From positions 1 through 64,000 of the forward strand of contig NZ_AWGD01000040.1 in assembly GCF_000495795.1 (NCBI RefSeq): a stretch of DNA of 64,000 nucleotides. Reading direction: 5' to 3'. Numbering within the stretch: position 1 is the first letter of the stretch; every line of letters starts with the position of its first letter. The notes below the pieces were generated by a model. It ran no database searches, was not told the origin of the DNA, and worked only from the letters and a program-made list of their open reading frames with translations. Position numbers and translations under genes: made by a program. The DNA comes from Asticcacaulis sp. AC460. Its GTDB lineage: Bacteria > Pseudomonadota > Alphaproteobacteria > Caulobacterales > Caulobacteraceae. Shown here piece by piece: positions 36,748 through 45,289 of the stretch.

Positions 36748-36867
36748 TCTAGAGCGGGTTGCGTTCAGATGGAAACGCTTAGCGGAACGCAACCCGCTCT
36801 AATTTTTACGTTTATACGCTCCGCGCGTTTTTCGATTTGATTCCGTGTAAACGCGCTTTGCTCTAGA
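36748..36867. repeat. TAGAGC-type repeat element at the 3' end of the TonB receptor gene
   Basis: The element is bounded by TCTAGAGC and GCTCTAGA. Inside, AGAGCGGGTTGCGTTC (36751-36766) pairs with GAACGCAACCCGCTCT (36785-36800), a 16-bp perfect stem. The TAG stop of the TonB receptor (36863-36865) is part of the element's end. Related elements occur at 42962 and 58475. Confidence 0.75.
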
Positions 36868-39800
36868 AATTGGCCTTGACGCTGGCGGTGAAGGTTTGAC
36901 CGTCATAGTCGATCTGACGGACCATGCGTTCGTCGCCCTGATATTCCTTCCGGAACGAGTTGGTCAGGTTGTAGGCATCCAGCGAGACGGAGATGCGCTC
37001 ATTGATGTTGTACGACGCCGAAAGGTCGAGCTGGCCGCGGGCGGCAGCGTTTCGGGCGTTGCCGAAGAAGGTGCCTGAGCCATCCAGATTGTATTCCGAA
37101 CGCCAGTTGTAGACAGCGCGAATGCCGTATTTGGCCGTTTCATAGTACAGGATGGCGTTGTAGTTGTGCTTGGAGATACCTGGGAAGGGATTCGCCGAGC
37201 CGCCGGTCTGCTTGGCCTGGGTGAAGGCGTAGTTGAGCGATCCACCAAAGTTTTTCCAGAAGCTGGGCAGGAAGTCAAAGTTCTGCTGGATGTTGAACTC
37301 AAGGCCACTGACATAGGTCGGTGAGTCGATGTTGTGATTACCGCCGGCGAAAATCCGGTAAGAATTGGGAACACCGTTGACGACGTCATTAGCGTTGGTC
37401 GCACTGCAGTAGCTGCCGTTCCAGGTCAGGGCGCCAAAGCCCCAGTCACTGCCATCGGCCGGGCAAAGCACGGCCGGATCGGCAATGGCGGCGACGCGGT
37501 TCGTCAGCTTCTTCTTGAAGTAGGCCAGCGAGATGAGACCATTGGGACGATTGTACCATTCCAGCGACAGATCATAGTTGTCAGCCAGGTAGGGCTTCAA
37601 CTGGCCGCTGGCCAGGTTGATGTTGACATTGGTTATGGTCTGGGTGGCCGTCGACTCGTTGTTGGTGGAATAGGAGTAGCTGCGGACAGGGCTGCTGGTC
37701 TGCGGATCGGGCCGGACGTAGGTCTTGTAGTAGGCCGCGCGAAGCACGACGTTTTCGAACACGTCACCGACGGCGATCGCCGAAGGCAGGATCTGGCTGT
37801 AGGTGTCCTTGTAGGTGTGCCAGGTATAGTCGGACCGCGCCCCGACGCCGCCATTGCTGGCCACGCGCGCTGTGCGATCCAGTGTCGTCACTTCGTATTC
37901 CGTGGTTTCGGAACGGACGCCAAAGTTACCGCGAACGCGATGCCCGAAGATGCTGGTGTCATACTTGGCTTGAATGTAAGCCTGCATGAGCTCATTCGTC
38001 ACCTTGAAGTTGTTGTTCGCAAAGCCGCCGTCAGCATAGAAGACGTTGAACCCGAGCTCCGAAAGTTCGCCGTTGTTGTAGCGGGTAACGGGGCGGATGG
38101 CATTCAGGAAGGGGATGGGATCGATCGTCAGCCAGTCCGTGTTAATCGGTGCCTTGCCTTCCATGAAGTCATCGACCGATGGCGCCTTGATCAGCATCGA
38201 AGCGGTGATGTTCTGGGTCTGGATGCCGTAGGCCATATTACGCACACCATGGCTGGTGTATTCGTTGCTTTCCGACCGCACACCGCCCTGAATGCTGGTG
38301 ATGGGGCCAAAGTCGACCTGGCGTTCGGCGTCGAGCTGTACGGAATTTACACTCTTGGCGGCGTAGCGGTGCGTTCCGCCCACGTGCAGGAGATACTTGC
38401 CATCCGACGTGAACAGGTCCTGAGGCGCATTCGGCGCCCAGTTCCAGTAGCCGGGCTGGAATCCTGCCGTCGTGGCGGAGGCACGGAAGGGCAGGGTGAA
38501 CATAACGTTCTGCGGATTGGGCGTGACCGACTGATAGAAATCGTTCAACTCGCCAAGACCGGTATCCATGACCTCCACCAGGCCGTTGTTGCCCGACCCG
38601 CCAAGCGTCACGGTACGCAGGTCAAGCTCGGTTTCTTCGGAGGAGTTCGAAGAGCTGGTTGCGGCAATGACGCCGGCGAAGCGCCACTTGTCGTTTTCCC
38701 ACTCGGCGTTCAGGAAGAGACCATCGGCAGCCTGCTTTTGCGAGAACAGACGCGTCGAGCTCTTGCCATCGTAGTTGCTGTTTCGGGTACGCGGGATGAC
38801 GGCGAAGCCATTTTCCATAACCACCGGCGAGCTGAGGGGCTCAACCGTCGCGGTGCCGAACGGATCGTTCAGCAGAAAATACTGCACGGTATCGGGCAGG
38901 TCGCGATCGCTGTGATAGCCCGTAACACCGATTTTGAGGTTGTCGTTCACCCGCCATTCGGCGCCGAGCGAGCCGGACTGAAGCGTACCCACGTTCATGC
39001 GGGTATATTGACGCATGAGGCCCAGAGCCCAGATACCGTTCTGGGACAAACTTCCGACGTTGGACGGCGCAGTATAGGGGTTTGAGCCGAGGGCCTGAGC
39101 CAGGGTAAAGGTCGAGGAGCTGGCGGTCGTGCCGTAATAGGCGCCATAGGCGTCGGCGAACTGTTGCGCTGTCAGCTTGCTTTGCGCCAGGGTGAGGCGG
39201 TTGTAGCCGTTATACCGCAGGGTATCGCGGCGGAAGTTCTCCTTGCGGTAGGCGAACGTGCCGAACACCGCGAAGTCACTGTTGAAGTGCTTGTTGTAGC
39301 CGATTGTGTAGGCCGGCGCGCCCAGTCCGCCGTTCGTGTTGTATTCGTAGGCTGCCTTGGCAAATCCGCCATCCTTGCGTCCCAGGGCGGGGGCGATCTG
39401 CATGTCGATATTGCCCGACAGGCCGCCCGACTGGGAATTCGCCATCGGCGACTTCTGGATCGAGAAGGCCGTGAAGATGTCCGAATTGAAGGCGCCCAGC
39501 GGCGTGCCGTCGGCGCCGCCGGTCGTGGTGACATACGGCGGTTCCGCGAAGGCCTGGCCGTTCAGGGTAGTGCGGGCATAGTAGCCAGGCATGCCGCGAA
39601 GACCGATCGTCGCGTTGCGGCCCTCGGCCTCGCGGTTGATCTGGACGCCCGGAATGCGTTGCAGGGCTTCGCCGACGTTCAGATCGGGGAAGCGGCCCAG
39701 GCCGTCCGACGATATGCCGTCCGAGATTTCAATATTCTGCTTTTTCGCCCGGATGGCATCGGCGGCGCTTTTCTTGAAGCCGGTCACCACGATGACGTCG

Positions 39801-39919
39801 CCGGTCGCCTGCGGCGCCGCGTCCTGGGCGTGGGCGATGCCGCCGACGCCGGTCAGGATGGTCGCGCCCAGCAATGCGTACCTGAAGCTTGCCCTGCCGA
39901 TAGTTATGCCTTTTTTCAT
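36863..39919 (-). CDS. TonB-dependent outer-membrane receptor
   Basis: 1018 residues from ATG 39919, which follows GGAGAGAC and gives a signal peptide (MKKGITIGRASFRYALLGAT ... AHA). A TonB-box-like 'GDVIVVTGFKKS' precedes the plug domain ('NVGEALQRIPGVQINREAEG', 'ATIGLRGMPGYYARTTLNGQ'). The rest is a 22-stranded barrel ending in the usual C-terminal aromatic, 'TASVKANF'. This subtype belongs to carbohydrate TonB receptors frequent in Caulobacterales. The substrate is not determined, but operators upstream link it to both uronate and inositol control. It is followed by manD and preceded by GH2, all leftward. Confidence 0.93.
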   Translation of the reverse strand: MKKGITIGRASFRYALLGATILTGVGGIAHAQDAAPQATGDVIVVTGFKKSAADAIRAKKQNIEISDGISSDGLGRFPDLNVGEALQRIPGVQINREAEGRNATIGLRGMPGYYARTTLNGQAFAEPPYVTTTGGADGTPLGAFNSDIFTAFSIQKSPMANSQSGGLSGNIDMQIAPALGRKDGGFAKAAYEYNTNGGLGAPAYTIGYNKHFNSDFAVFGTFAYRKENFRRDTLRYNGYNRLTLAQSKLTAQQFADAYGAYYGTTASSSTFTLAQALGSNPYTAPSNVGSLSQNGIWALGLMRQYTRMNVGTLQSGSLGAEWRVNDNLKIGVTGYHSDRDLPDTVQYFLLNDPFGTATVEPLSSPVVMENGFAVIPRTRNSNYDGKSSTRLFSQKQAADGLFLNAEWENDKWRFAGVIAATSSSNSSEETELDLRTVTLGGSGNNGLVEVMDTGLGELNDFYQSVTPNPQNVMFTLPFRASATTAGFQPGYWNWAPNAPQDLFTSDGKYLLHVGGTHRYAAKSVNSVQLDAERQVDFGPITSIQGGVRSESNEYTSHGVRNMAYGIQTQNITASMLIKAPSVDDFMEGKAPINTDWLTIDPIPFLNAIRPVTRYNNGELSELGFNVFYADGGFANNNFKVTNELMQAYIQAKYDTSIFGHRVRGNFGVRSETTEYEVTTLDRTARVASNGGVGARSDYTWHTYKDTYSQILPSAIAVGDVFENVVLRAAYYKTYVRPDPQTSSPVRSYSYSTNNESTATQTITNVNINLASGQLKPYLADNYDLSLEWYNRPNGLISLAYFKKKLTNRVAAIADPAVLCPADGSDWGFGALTWNGSYCSATNANDVVNGVPNSYRIFAGGNHNIDSPTYVSGLEFNIQQNFDFLPSFWKNFGGSLNYAFTQAKQTGGSANPFPGISKHNYNAILYYETAKYGIRAVYNWRSEYNLDGSGTFFGNARNAAARGQLDLSASYNINERISVSLDAYNLTNSFRKEYQGDERMVRQIDYDGQTFTASVKANF

Positions 39920-40019
39920 TGTGTCTCTCCTGTGTTGTGGTGCCCGTACCGCCCGTACGGGAGTTAAGTCTTGGCAGGTCCGCAAGCGCCTTTGGTCTTC
40001 GTCCAAGGTTTCAATTCTG

Positions 40020-40041
40020 AAAAATTGGCCGACCAATTTTT
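40020..40041. promoter_or_regulatory. FadR/UxuR-type operator upstream of the TonB receptor
   Basis: The core AAAATTGGCCGACCAATTTT with one extra A and T on the sides is nearly identical to the manD operator, 101 bp before the receptor start. Confidence 0.7.
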
Positions 40042-40263
40042 GCGGCTTACGAACGGCGAAGCCGGCGATACGAAGGCGGGATCTGTGGCCCATCCTGCCT
40101 TCGCCGCGGCATCAGGCACGTCGTCCTTTCGCCGAAATTCTGCGGAAGTTCATACTGGCCCCTGAGTAAGTGTTTTTGTGTTCTTGGGCGCAGACACCCC
40201 CAGGCCAGAAACGCGGTTCCTGATAGGCCTCTGCGACAATCCTCAGACTAAAAGCGATGTTAC

Positions 40264-40277
40264 GGAATGTCAATTCC
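40264..40277. promoter_or_regulatory. IolR-type palindrome in the TonB receptor upstream region
   Basis: GGAATGTCAATTCC is a full match to GGAA-N6-TTCC as seen at ibpA and iolR. It suggests that the inositol regulator also acts on this receptor. Confidence 0.45.
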
Positions 40278-40280
40278 ATG

Positions 40281-40300
40281 AAATATCAAATATGATATTT
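40281..40300. promoter_or_regulatory. AT-rich inverted repeat AAATATCA-N4-TGATATTT
   Basis: Eight-base arms are perfect with a 4-base spacer. It starts 3 bp after the IolR-type palindrome. Type of binding protein unknown. Confidence 0.4.
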
Positions 40301-40305
40301 TCATT

Positions 40306-40319
40306 TCAAAACGTTTTGA
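40306..40319. promoter_or_regulatory. LacI/GalR-type palindrome
   Basis: TCAAAACGTTTTGA is a perfect 14-bp palindrome with a central CG, the usual form of LacI/GalR-family operators. No LacI-type regulator gene is present in the window. Confidence 0.45.
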
Positions 40320-40469
40320 TCTTTTAGTTTCAAATGCTGGGATACGGCTGCCGGTAGTGGCAATGCCTTGATTTGCAATGTTTTTCGCAAATCGGGAATC
40401 CGTCGCTCTACCGTGGGTTCCAATCAGGTTTTCCGTTCCTGTAACTGAAACACCACAGTTTTGACGGGT

Positions 40470-42944
40470 TCAGGCCTCGATTCGAATCGTCACCGACGCC
40501 GGTGCCAGGCCCTCGCTGCGTGCCGTGACACGGCAGAGTCCGGCCTGGCCACGGCGTGACTGCACGATCGCCTGGGCCAGGCCGTTGAACAGCCGGCGCG
40601 ATGTGGCGCGGTCGGCTTCGAGACTGGTGGGATTGCCATTGCCGACGCCGATCACCGCGCCCGGACCGTCGCTGTCGAAGTGGACCAGGTTGTCGGCGTT
40701 CGGCACGGGAAGGCCGTCCTTGTCGACCGCCTCGACACGCAGCAGGGCCACGTCCTGGCCGTCATTCGTCACGGCCGCGCGGTTGGCGGTCAGGACCAGC
40801 CGGGCCGCGGGGCCGGCGGTGCGGCGCATGGTTTTCATCACGACCTTGCCGTTCTTTTCGCCGAACGCAGTCAGGGTGCCGGGCGCGTAGGGGACCTGCC
40901 ATTCCTGGTGGCTGTCCCGGGGCATGGTCTTGCGGCCCAGGCTCTTGCCATTGAGGAACAGTTCCACGGCGTCGAGATTGGCATAGGCCCAGACGGCGAT
41001 CGCCTGACCTTCGCGGCCTTCCCAGTTCCAGTGCGGCAGGAGGTGCAGCACCGGCTCATCCTGCCACCAGGACCGGTAATAGTGGTAGATGTCCTTGGGG
41101 AAGCCGCAGGTGTCAAAGATGCCGAAATGTGACGAGATCTCCGGCCAGCGGTTGAACGGTGTCGGCTCGCCGCGATAGTCGAAGCCGGTCCATACCAGCC
41201 CGCCCGACAGGTAGGGCTTCGAATTGTAGAGCGTCCACCAGGCTTCTGCGGTCAGGGCATAGGAGGGAGCGTCCAGGTCGTAGGCGCGGACATAGCCCCT
41301 GGCCTCGTCGCGGATATATTCGCCGCGCGTCGATACGGCGCTGGCCGTCTCCGTACCGATGATCGGCATGTCGGGATAGAGTTTCCGGAAGGGCTCGATG
41401 TCCATTTCGTGGTAGTTGAAGCCCATGACGTCCAAGGCCGGTGTGATACCGTAGCCCTGGTAGTGGTTCATCGCCGCCGTCACCGGCCGCGTCGGATCCA
41501 GGGCCTTGACGGCCCGGCGCATGTCTTTGGCGATTTTCAGCCCGCGGGCCGTACCTTGCTGGGCGGTCTCCTCATTGCCGATCGACCACAGGATGACGGA
41601 CGGGTGGTTGCGGTCGCGCCGGATCAGGGTTTCCAGCTGGGCGATGCCCTCCGGCGCCGAGGTCATCAGCCGCGTCTCGTTGACCACCAGCATGCCGAGG
41701 CGATCGCAGGCGTCCAGCAGTTCCGGCGCCGGCGGATTGTGGGCACAGCGCCAGGTATTGGCGCCGAGCGCCTTCATCTGTTCGACCCGCCAGACGTGCA
41801 GGGCATCGGGCATGGCAATGCCGACCCCGGCATGGTCCTGGTGGTTGTTGGCGCCGCGAATCTTGAGCCATTTTCCGTTGAGGAAGAAACCGTTCTGGGC
41901 GTCGAAACGGATATCGCGCAGGCCGAAGCGTGTGGTCGCCGCATCGGTCACCTGGTCATTGCGGCGCAGTTCGCTGCGGATGGTGTAGAGGTGGGGATCG
42001 TCTAGCGACCACAGATGCGGCGCGGGCAGGGCGGCGGCCTGGGGGACCGTCACCTCGGCGAAGGCGCCGATCTGGACGGCGGACTCGACGGTGGCGACCG
42101 CCTTGCCGGCGCCGTCGAACACGGTCGAGACCAGGGTCAGTTCGGCGGTGCTATCCTCCTGGTTCGCCACCCGCGTTTCCAGCGCGACCTGGCCCGAGGT
42201 CTCGCCGCGCGCCCATACGCCCCACTGCGGGATGTGCAACCGGTCGGTCTTGACCAGCCAGACATGGCGATAGATGCCGGCACCTTCGTAGAACCAGCCT
42301 TCACCGAGCGTCGCGTCGACGCGCACCACCAGGACATTGGGGCCTTCGGTGTCGATGAAGTTGCTGATGTCGATACTGACCGGGGTGTAGCCGCTTTCGT
42401 GGCGCGCCAGGATGTAGCCATTGAGGATGAAGGTGGCGTCGCGGAACACGCCGTCGAATTCCAGCGTCAGGCGCTTTGTCTCGTCGGCCTTGTCCAGCCG
42501 GAAGACCTTGCGGTACCAGCCGATGCTGTTTTCCGGGAACTTGCGGCCCAGGGCCTTATAGCCATGGCCGGCGGCGGGGTCGCCGTCGTCCGGGTTGTTC
42601 GGCGGGATGAAGTATTCGTTCTTCGCAAAGGGCAGATCGATCGCCCAGTCGTGCGGCAGGTCGACGGCACGCCAGGTCGAGTCGTCGAAATCGGCGGCTG
42701 TGGGTGCTGCGACGCCCTGGCCCTGTTTGGCGAAGGTCTTCTGGTCGCGACCGAAGCCGTAGTCGCGGTTGACGTCCGAGGCGTGGCCCAGCGAGAAGCG
42801 CCAGTCGAAGTCGAACGGGATGCGCCGGCGCGGTGACAGGTCTTCGAAGGTGGCTGCCGAGGCGCCGGTGGCGGTGAGGGCCGGGGCGACCGCCATCCCG
42901 GCGGCCGCAGCGCGCAGCAGGGTGCGCCGATCGGTTTCGAACAT
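40470..42944 (-). CDS. GH2 beta-galactosidase-like glycosidase, Tat-exported
   Basis: 824 residues from ATG 42944. The N-terminus MFETDRRTLLRAAAAGMAVA has a twin-arginine signal. The GH2 order follows: jelly-roll ('VDLPHDWAIDLPF', 'GWYRKVFRLD'), immunoglobulin-like domain, catalytic barrel with acid/base Glu458 ('SIGNEETA') and nucleophile Glu532 ('IGTETASAV'), then C-terminal DUF4982-like and Ig-like domains. It would cleave terminal beta-galactosides or related sugars in the periplasm; galactose would then suit the galactonate genes at 59-63 kb. It lies 114 bp behind GH89 with a repeat between, probably in the same transcript. Confidence 0.9.
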   Translation of the reverse strand: MFETDRRTLLRAAAAGMAVAPALTATGASAATFEDLSPRRRIPFDFDWRFSLGHASDVNRDYGFGRDQKTFAKQGQGVAAPTAADFDDSTWRAVDLPHDWAIDLPFAKNEYFIPPNNPDDGDPAAGHGYKALGRKFPENSIGWYRKVFRLDKADETKRLTLEFDGVFRDATFILNGYILARHESGYTPVSIDISNFIDTEGPNVLVVRVDATLGEGWFYEGAGIYRHVWLVKTDRLHIPQWGVWARGETSGQVALETRVANQEDSTAELTLVSTVFDGAGKAVATVESAVQIGAFAEVTVPQAAALPAPHLWSLDDPHLYTIRSELRRNDQVTDAATTRFGLRDIRFDAQNGFFLNGKWLKIRGANNHQDHAGVGIAMPDALHVWRVEQMKALGANTWRCAHNPPAPELLDACDRLGMLVVNETRLMTSAPEGIAQLETLIRRDRNHPSVILWSIGNEETAQQGTARGLKIAKDMRRAVKALDPTRPVTAAMNHYQGYGITPALDVMGFNYHEMDIEPFRKLYPDMPIIGTETASAVSTRGEYIRDEARGYVRAYDLDAPSYALTAEAWWTLYNSKPYLSGGLVWTGFDYRGEPTPFNRWPEISSHFGIFDTCGFPKDIYHYYRSWWQDEPVLHLLPHWNWEGREGQAIAVWAYANLDAVELFLNGKSLGRKTMPRDSHQEWQVPYAPGTLTAFGEKNGKVVMKTMRRTAGPAARLVLTANRAAVTNDGQDVALLRVEAVDKDGLPVPNADNLVHFDSDGPGAVIGVGNGNPTSLEADRATSRRLFNGLAQAIVQSRRGQAGLCRVTARSEGLAPASVTIRIEA

Positions 42945-42961
42945 GGTTGTTTCCTTTTGGA

Positions 42962-43061
42962 GCGCATCCCGAAAAGTGTGACGCACTTTTCGGATTAAGA
43001 TGCGCGTTAAAACAAAAGCTTAGAGCGCCGATCCGATTCTTCCGGATCGAAACGCGCTCTA
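42962..43061. repeat. TAGAGC-type repeat element between GH89 and GH2
   Basis: Two nested hairpins. First: GCGCATC + CCGAAAAGTG (42962-42978) pair with CACTTTTCGG + GATGCGC (42984-43005). Second: AGAGCGC + CGATCCG (43022-43035) pair with CGGATCG + GCGCTCT (43043-43060). The sequence closely resembles a repeat widespread in Rhizobiales. The TAG stop of GH89 (43059-43061) is the edge of the element. Confidence 0.8.
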
Positions 43062-45287
43062 GCTCAGGCTGGCCAGCAGCCGCGCTGCGTCTGCGGCCGG
43101 ATCGGACGGTACTCGCCGCGTCACCGGCGCGGTCGAGTCGACCCAGGTGGTTTCCCAGGCGATCAGGCGTTCGGTGGTCGCGCCCTGGTCAAAGCCAGCC
43201 GCGCGCAGGGCCGCAAACTGTATCTCCCAGCGCGGCAGGTAGAAATCGCGGTACAGGCCTTGCCAGGCCTTGGAGGCGTAGTCGTGCAGATTGCCCTTGC
43301 CGCCCCACACCGTGACCTGGGCGCGGGCATTGCGTTCATAGTAAACCTTCTCGGCCGTGGTATCGCCATAGGCGCGTGCCTGGTCGATCCAGCCGGCCAG
43401 GTGCCAGGGCTGGGCGCCCATCAGGTCGTCCAGGGCCAGGGTCAGCCGGCGTATCTCTGCCGCCGACCGGTCGCCGGAGGCGATGTCGCCGCCGCCATAG
43501 GCGCTCAGGGCGGCGCGGATATGGTCGTCGAGATGCAGGCTGGCGAGGTGGCGAGTGAACTCGACGACGTCGTGGCGCAGCAGGGGGCTGTCAGACTTGG
43601 TCGCCAGCAGTGTGGTCAGCCCGGTACGCAGGGCGGTGCGATCGCCGGGGGCGCCTTCGAACTGCGCCATGGCGACGTCCGGTCGTTTGCACAGCAGATA
43701 GGCGCCGGCGGTCGAGCGCCACCAGCGCGGTGTCCAGTAGCGCGTGGTGTAGACGCCCTGGATGATGTCGAGCCAGGCCGAGACCATTTCCGGAGAACTG
43801 GAACCATAGCGGGCGCGGGTATAGCCGGCCAACCAGTCGGGCAGGGAACGGTCGCGGTTCCAGGCCAGGTCGTAGAGGTAGTCATAGACGACCGAATTGT
43901 TGTCCAGGCCTTCCGGAAAGACGCCGAAGCCCTGCAACCGGCCGCGATCGGGATCGGCGGTGATCGCCGCGACATCACGACGATAGAAGCCGAGATCGCC
44001 ATAGACCGGGTTGGAGCCGCCGTAATTGTGGACATAGCCATAGATCCAGCCCTTGCCGTGGAAGGCCTGGGCGGTCTGGCGGACCTTGGGGTAGCGGTCG
44101 TTGCCGATGTCGAGCACCGTCAGCCCGTCGTCGGGGACATCGCGCAGGAAGGCGGCGATGGCGTCGCCGGTCCAGAAGGCCTGGTCGGCGCCGAACAGCC
44201 AGCCCTGCATCACCCAGACAGCGTCCGGCCGGACGCCGCGGATCGAGTCGTGCAGGCGCTTGCCATAGGCGGCCAGGCGTTCGGTTTTTACGGCCGGATC
44301 GACATGGGCGGCGGCTTCCTTGTTGGCGGTGGAGTCGCCATAGCCGCCTTCGGCAGGGCCGTCACCGATCGGCGGCAGCATCTCGTTGAAGGCGTCGGCC
44401 AGGTAGTAGCGGCCCTTGCCGTAGGTCTGGTCGTAGAGGTCGAGGAACCGTGCCGCCAGCTTCGGGAACAGCGGATCGGCGGGATCGAGCCAGTAGGTTT
44501 CGTGGAAGCCTTCCCAGGCCCGCATGCGGTAGATGCGCGCCTGGGGGTGGCTTTCGGCAAAGGCTTTGGGGACGTAGCCGGCAAAGGCCGGCAGGATCGG
44601 CTCCATGCCCAGCTCACGCATGGCGCCCAGGATGCGCGTCTGCAGGTCGCGTTTCTTGACGATCCACGACAGCGGCAGGGGCGCCTGATAGCCTTCGATA
44701 TTGCCCATGCGCTGCCATGGGGTGAAGGCCGGGCCTGAGAAATAGGCGTCCAGATCGCCGTCGCTGAGGCCTTCGCCGCGCCACAGTTCGCGCCACACCC
44801 ACTCCTGGCCCTCCATGGCCAGCGGCATGTCGATGCCGTGCAACGCCATCCAGTCGATCTCGCGCCGCCAGCGTTTCCAGTCCCAGAAGGGCGTGGTGTA
44901 ACCGAAGGTGCAGGTGTTCATATAGACGCGGTGCTGGAACGGTGAGGTCACCGGCCCGCTGCGGCCTTGCGGCAGGTGGCGGGGCAGGGCGACGCGGTCG
45001 CCTTCCCAACTGGTGTGGGCCAGGCCGAAATCGCCGAGATAGGCATAGGCGCCGCGCAGGGCAGCGACCGGTGAGGAGGCGGCGACCGTGACCTGTCCGT
45101 CGCGGGCATTGTAGGTGTAGGCGGGCGCCGGGGCCTTCGTGATTTCGAGGTGGAAATCCCTTGCCCGCTTGCCGATCAGCCGTGTCAGCGTGGCCTGAGC
45201 CGGCGCTATGGGCGCGGCGGCGGCGGCCGAAGGCAGGGCGGCCAGGCCCAGCAGGGCGTGACGGCGGGAGAGGGGGAGCTTGGTCAT
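43059..45287 (-). CDS. GH89 alpha-N-acetylglucosaminidase (NAGLU family)
   Basis: 742 residues from ATG 45287; a longer frame exists but this start follows the upstream gene by 2 bp and gives a Tat-like signal (MTKLPLSRRHALLGLAALPS). NAGLU domains in order: small N-terminal a/b domain, barrel with 'RVYMNTCTFGYTTPFWDWKR', 'WMALHGIDMPLAMEGQEWVW', 'YYLADAFNEMLPP' (acid/base Glu) and 'GFGVFPEGLDNNSVVYDYLY' (nucleophile Glu), then a helical C-terminal domain. It releases terminal alpha-linked GlcNAc. It lies directly behind an HGSNAT-like gene, its partner in animal heparan sulfate breakdown. Confidence 0.92.
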   Translation of the reverse strand: MTKLPLSRRHALLGLAALPSAAAAAPIAPAQATLTRLIGKRARDFHLEITKAPAPAYTYNARDGQVTVAASSPVAALRGAYAYLGDFGLAHTSWEGDRVALPRHLPQGRSGPVTSPFQHRVYMNTCTFGYTTPFWDWKRWRREIDWMALHGIDMPLAMEGQEWVWRELWRGEGLSDGDLDAYFSGPAFTPWQRMGNIEGYQAPLPLSWIVKKRDLQTRILGAMRELGMEPILPAFAGYVPKAFAESHPQARIYRMRAWEGFHETYWLDPADPLFPKLAARFLDLYDQTYGKGRYYLADAFNEMLPPIGDGPAEGGYGDSTANKEAAAHVDPAVKTERLAAYGKRLHDSIRGVRPDAVWVMQGWLFGADQAFWTGDAIAAFLRDVPDDGLTVLDIGNDRYPKVRQTAQAFHGKGWIYGYVHNYGGSNPVYGDLGFYRRDVAAITADPDRGRLQGFGVFPEGLDNNSVVYDYLYDLAWNRDRSLPDWLAGYTRARYGSSSPEMVSAWLDIIQGVYTTRYWTPRWWRSTAGAYLLCKRPDVAMAQFEGAPGDRTALRTGLTTLLATKSDSPLLRHDVVEFTRHLASLHLDDHIRAALSAYGGGDIASGDRSAAEIRRLTLALDDLMGAQPWHLAGWIDQARAYGDTTAEKVYYERNARAQVTVWGGKGNLHDYASKAWQGLYRDFYLPRWEIQFAALRAAGFDQGATTERLIAWETTWVDSTAPVTRRVPSDPAADAARLLASLS

Positions 45288-45289
45288 GG

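Larger units (their letters stand above)
36410..36862. other. Intergenic region between manD and the TonB receptor
   Basis: 453 bp without a convincing gene; a 75-codon frame at 36525-36752 crosses a terminator hairpin and a repeat and is not supported. It holds the manD promoter with its operator, a weak GGAA-N6-TTCC-like patch near 36530-36545, a terminator at 36562-36588 and a TAGAGC-type repeat. Confidence 0.6.
39920..40469. other. 550-bp regulatory region upstream of the TonB receptor
   Basis: No gene is supported here. It contains a FadR/UxuR-type operator and, 345-400 bp upstream of the receptor start, three further palindromes packed into 56 bp, in an unusually AT-rich stretch (40255-40330). 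CCCGTACCGCCCGTACGGG near 39943-39961 is a further short inverted repeat. Confidence 0.6.

Noticed and set aside
36525-36752. 75-codon frame between manD and the TonB receptor
   Set aside because: It crosses a terminator hairpin and ends in a repeat element; no ribosome site, no family.
37334-39085. 583-codon plus frame opposite the TonB receptor
   Set aside because: The receptor frame is complete, with signal peptide and C-terminal aromatic residue.
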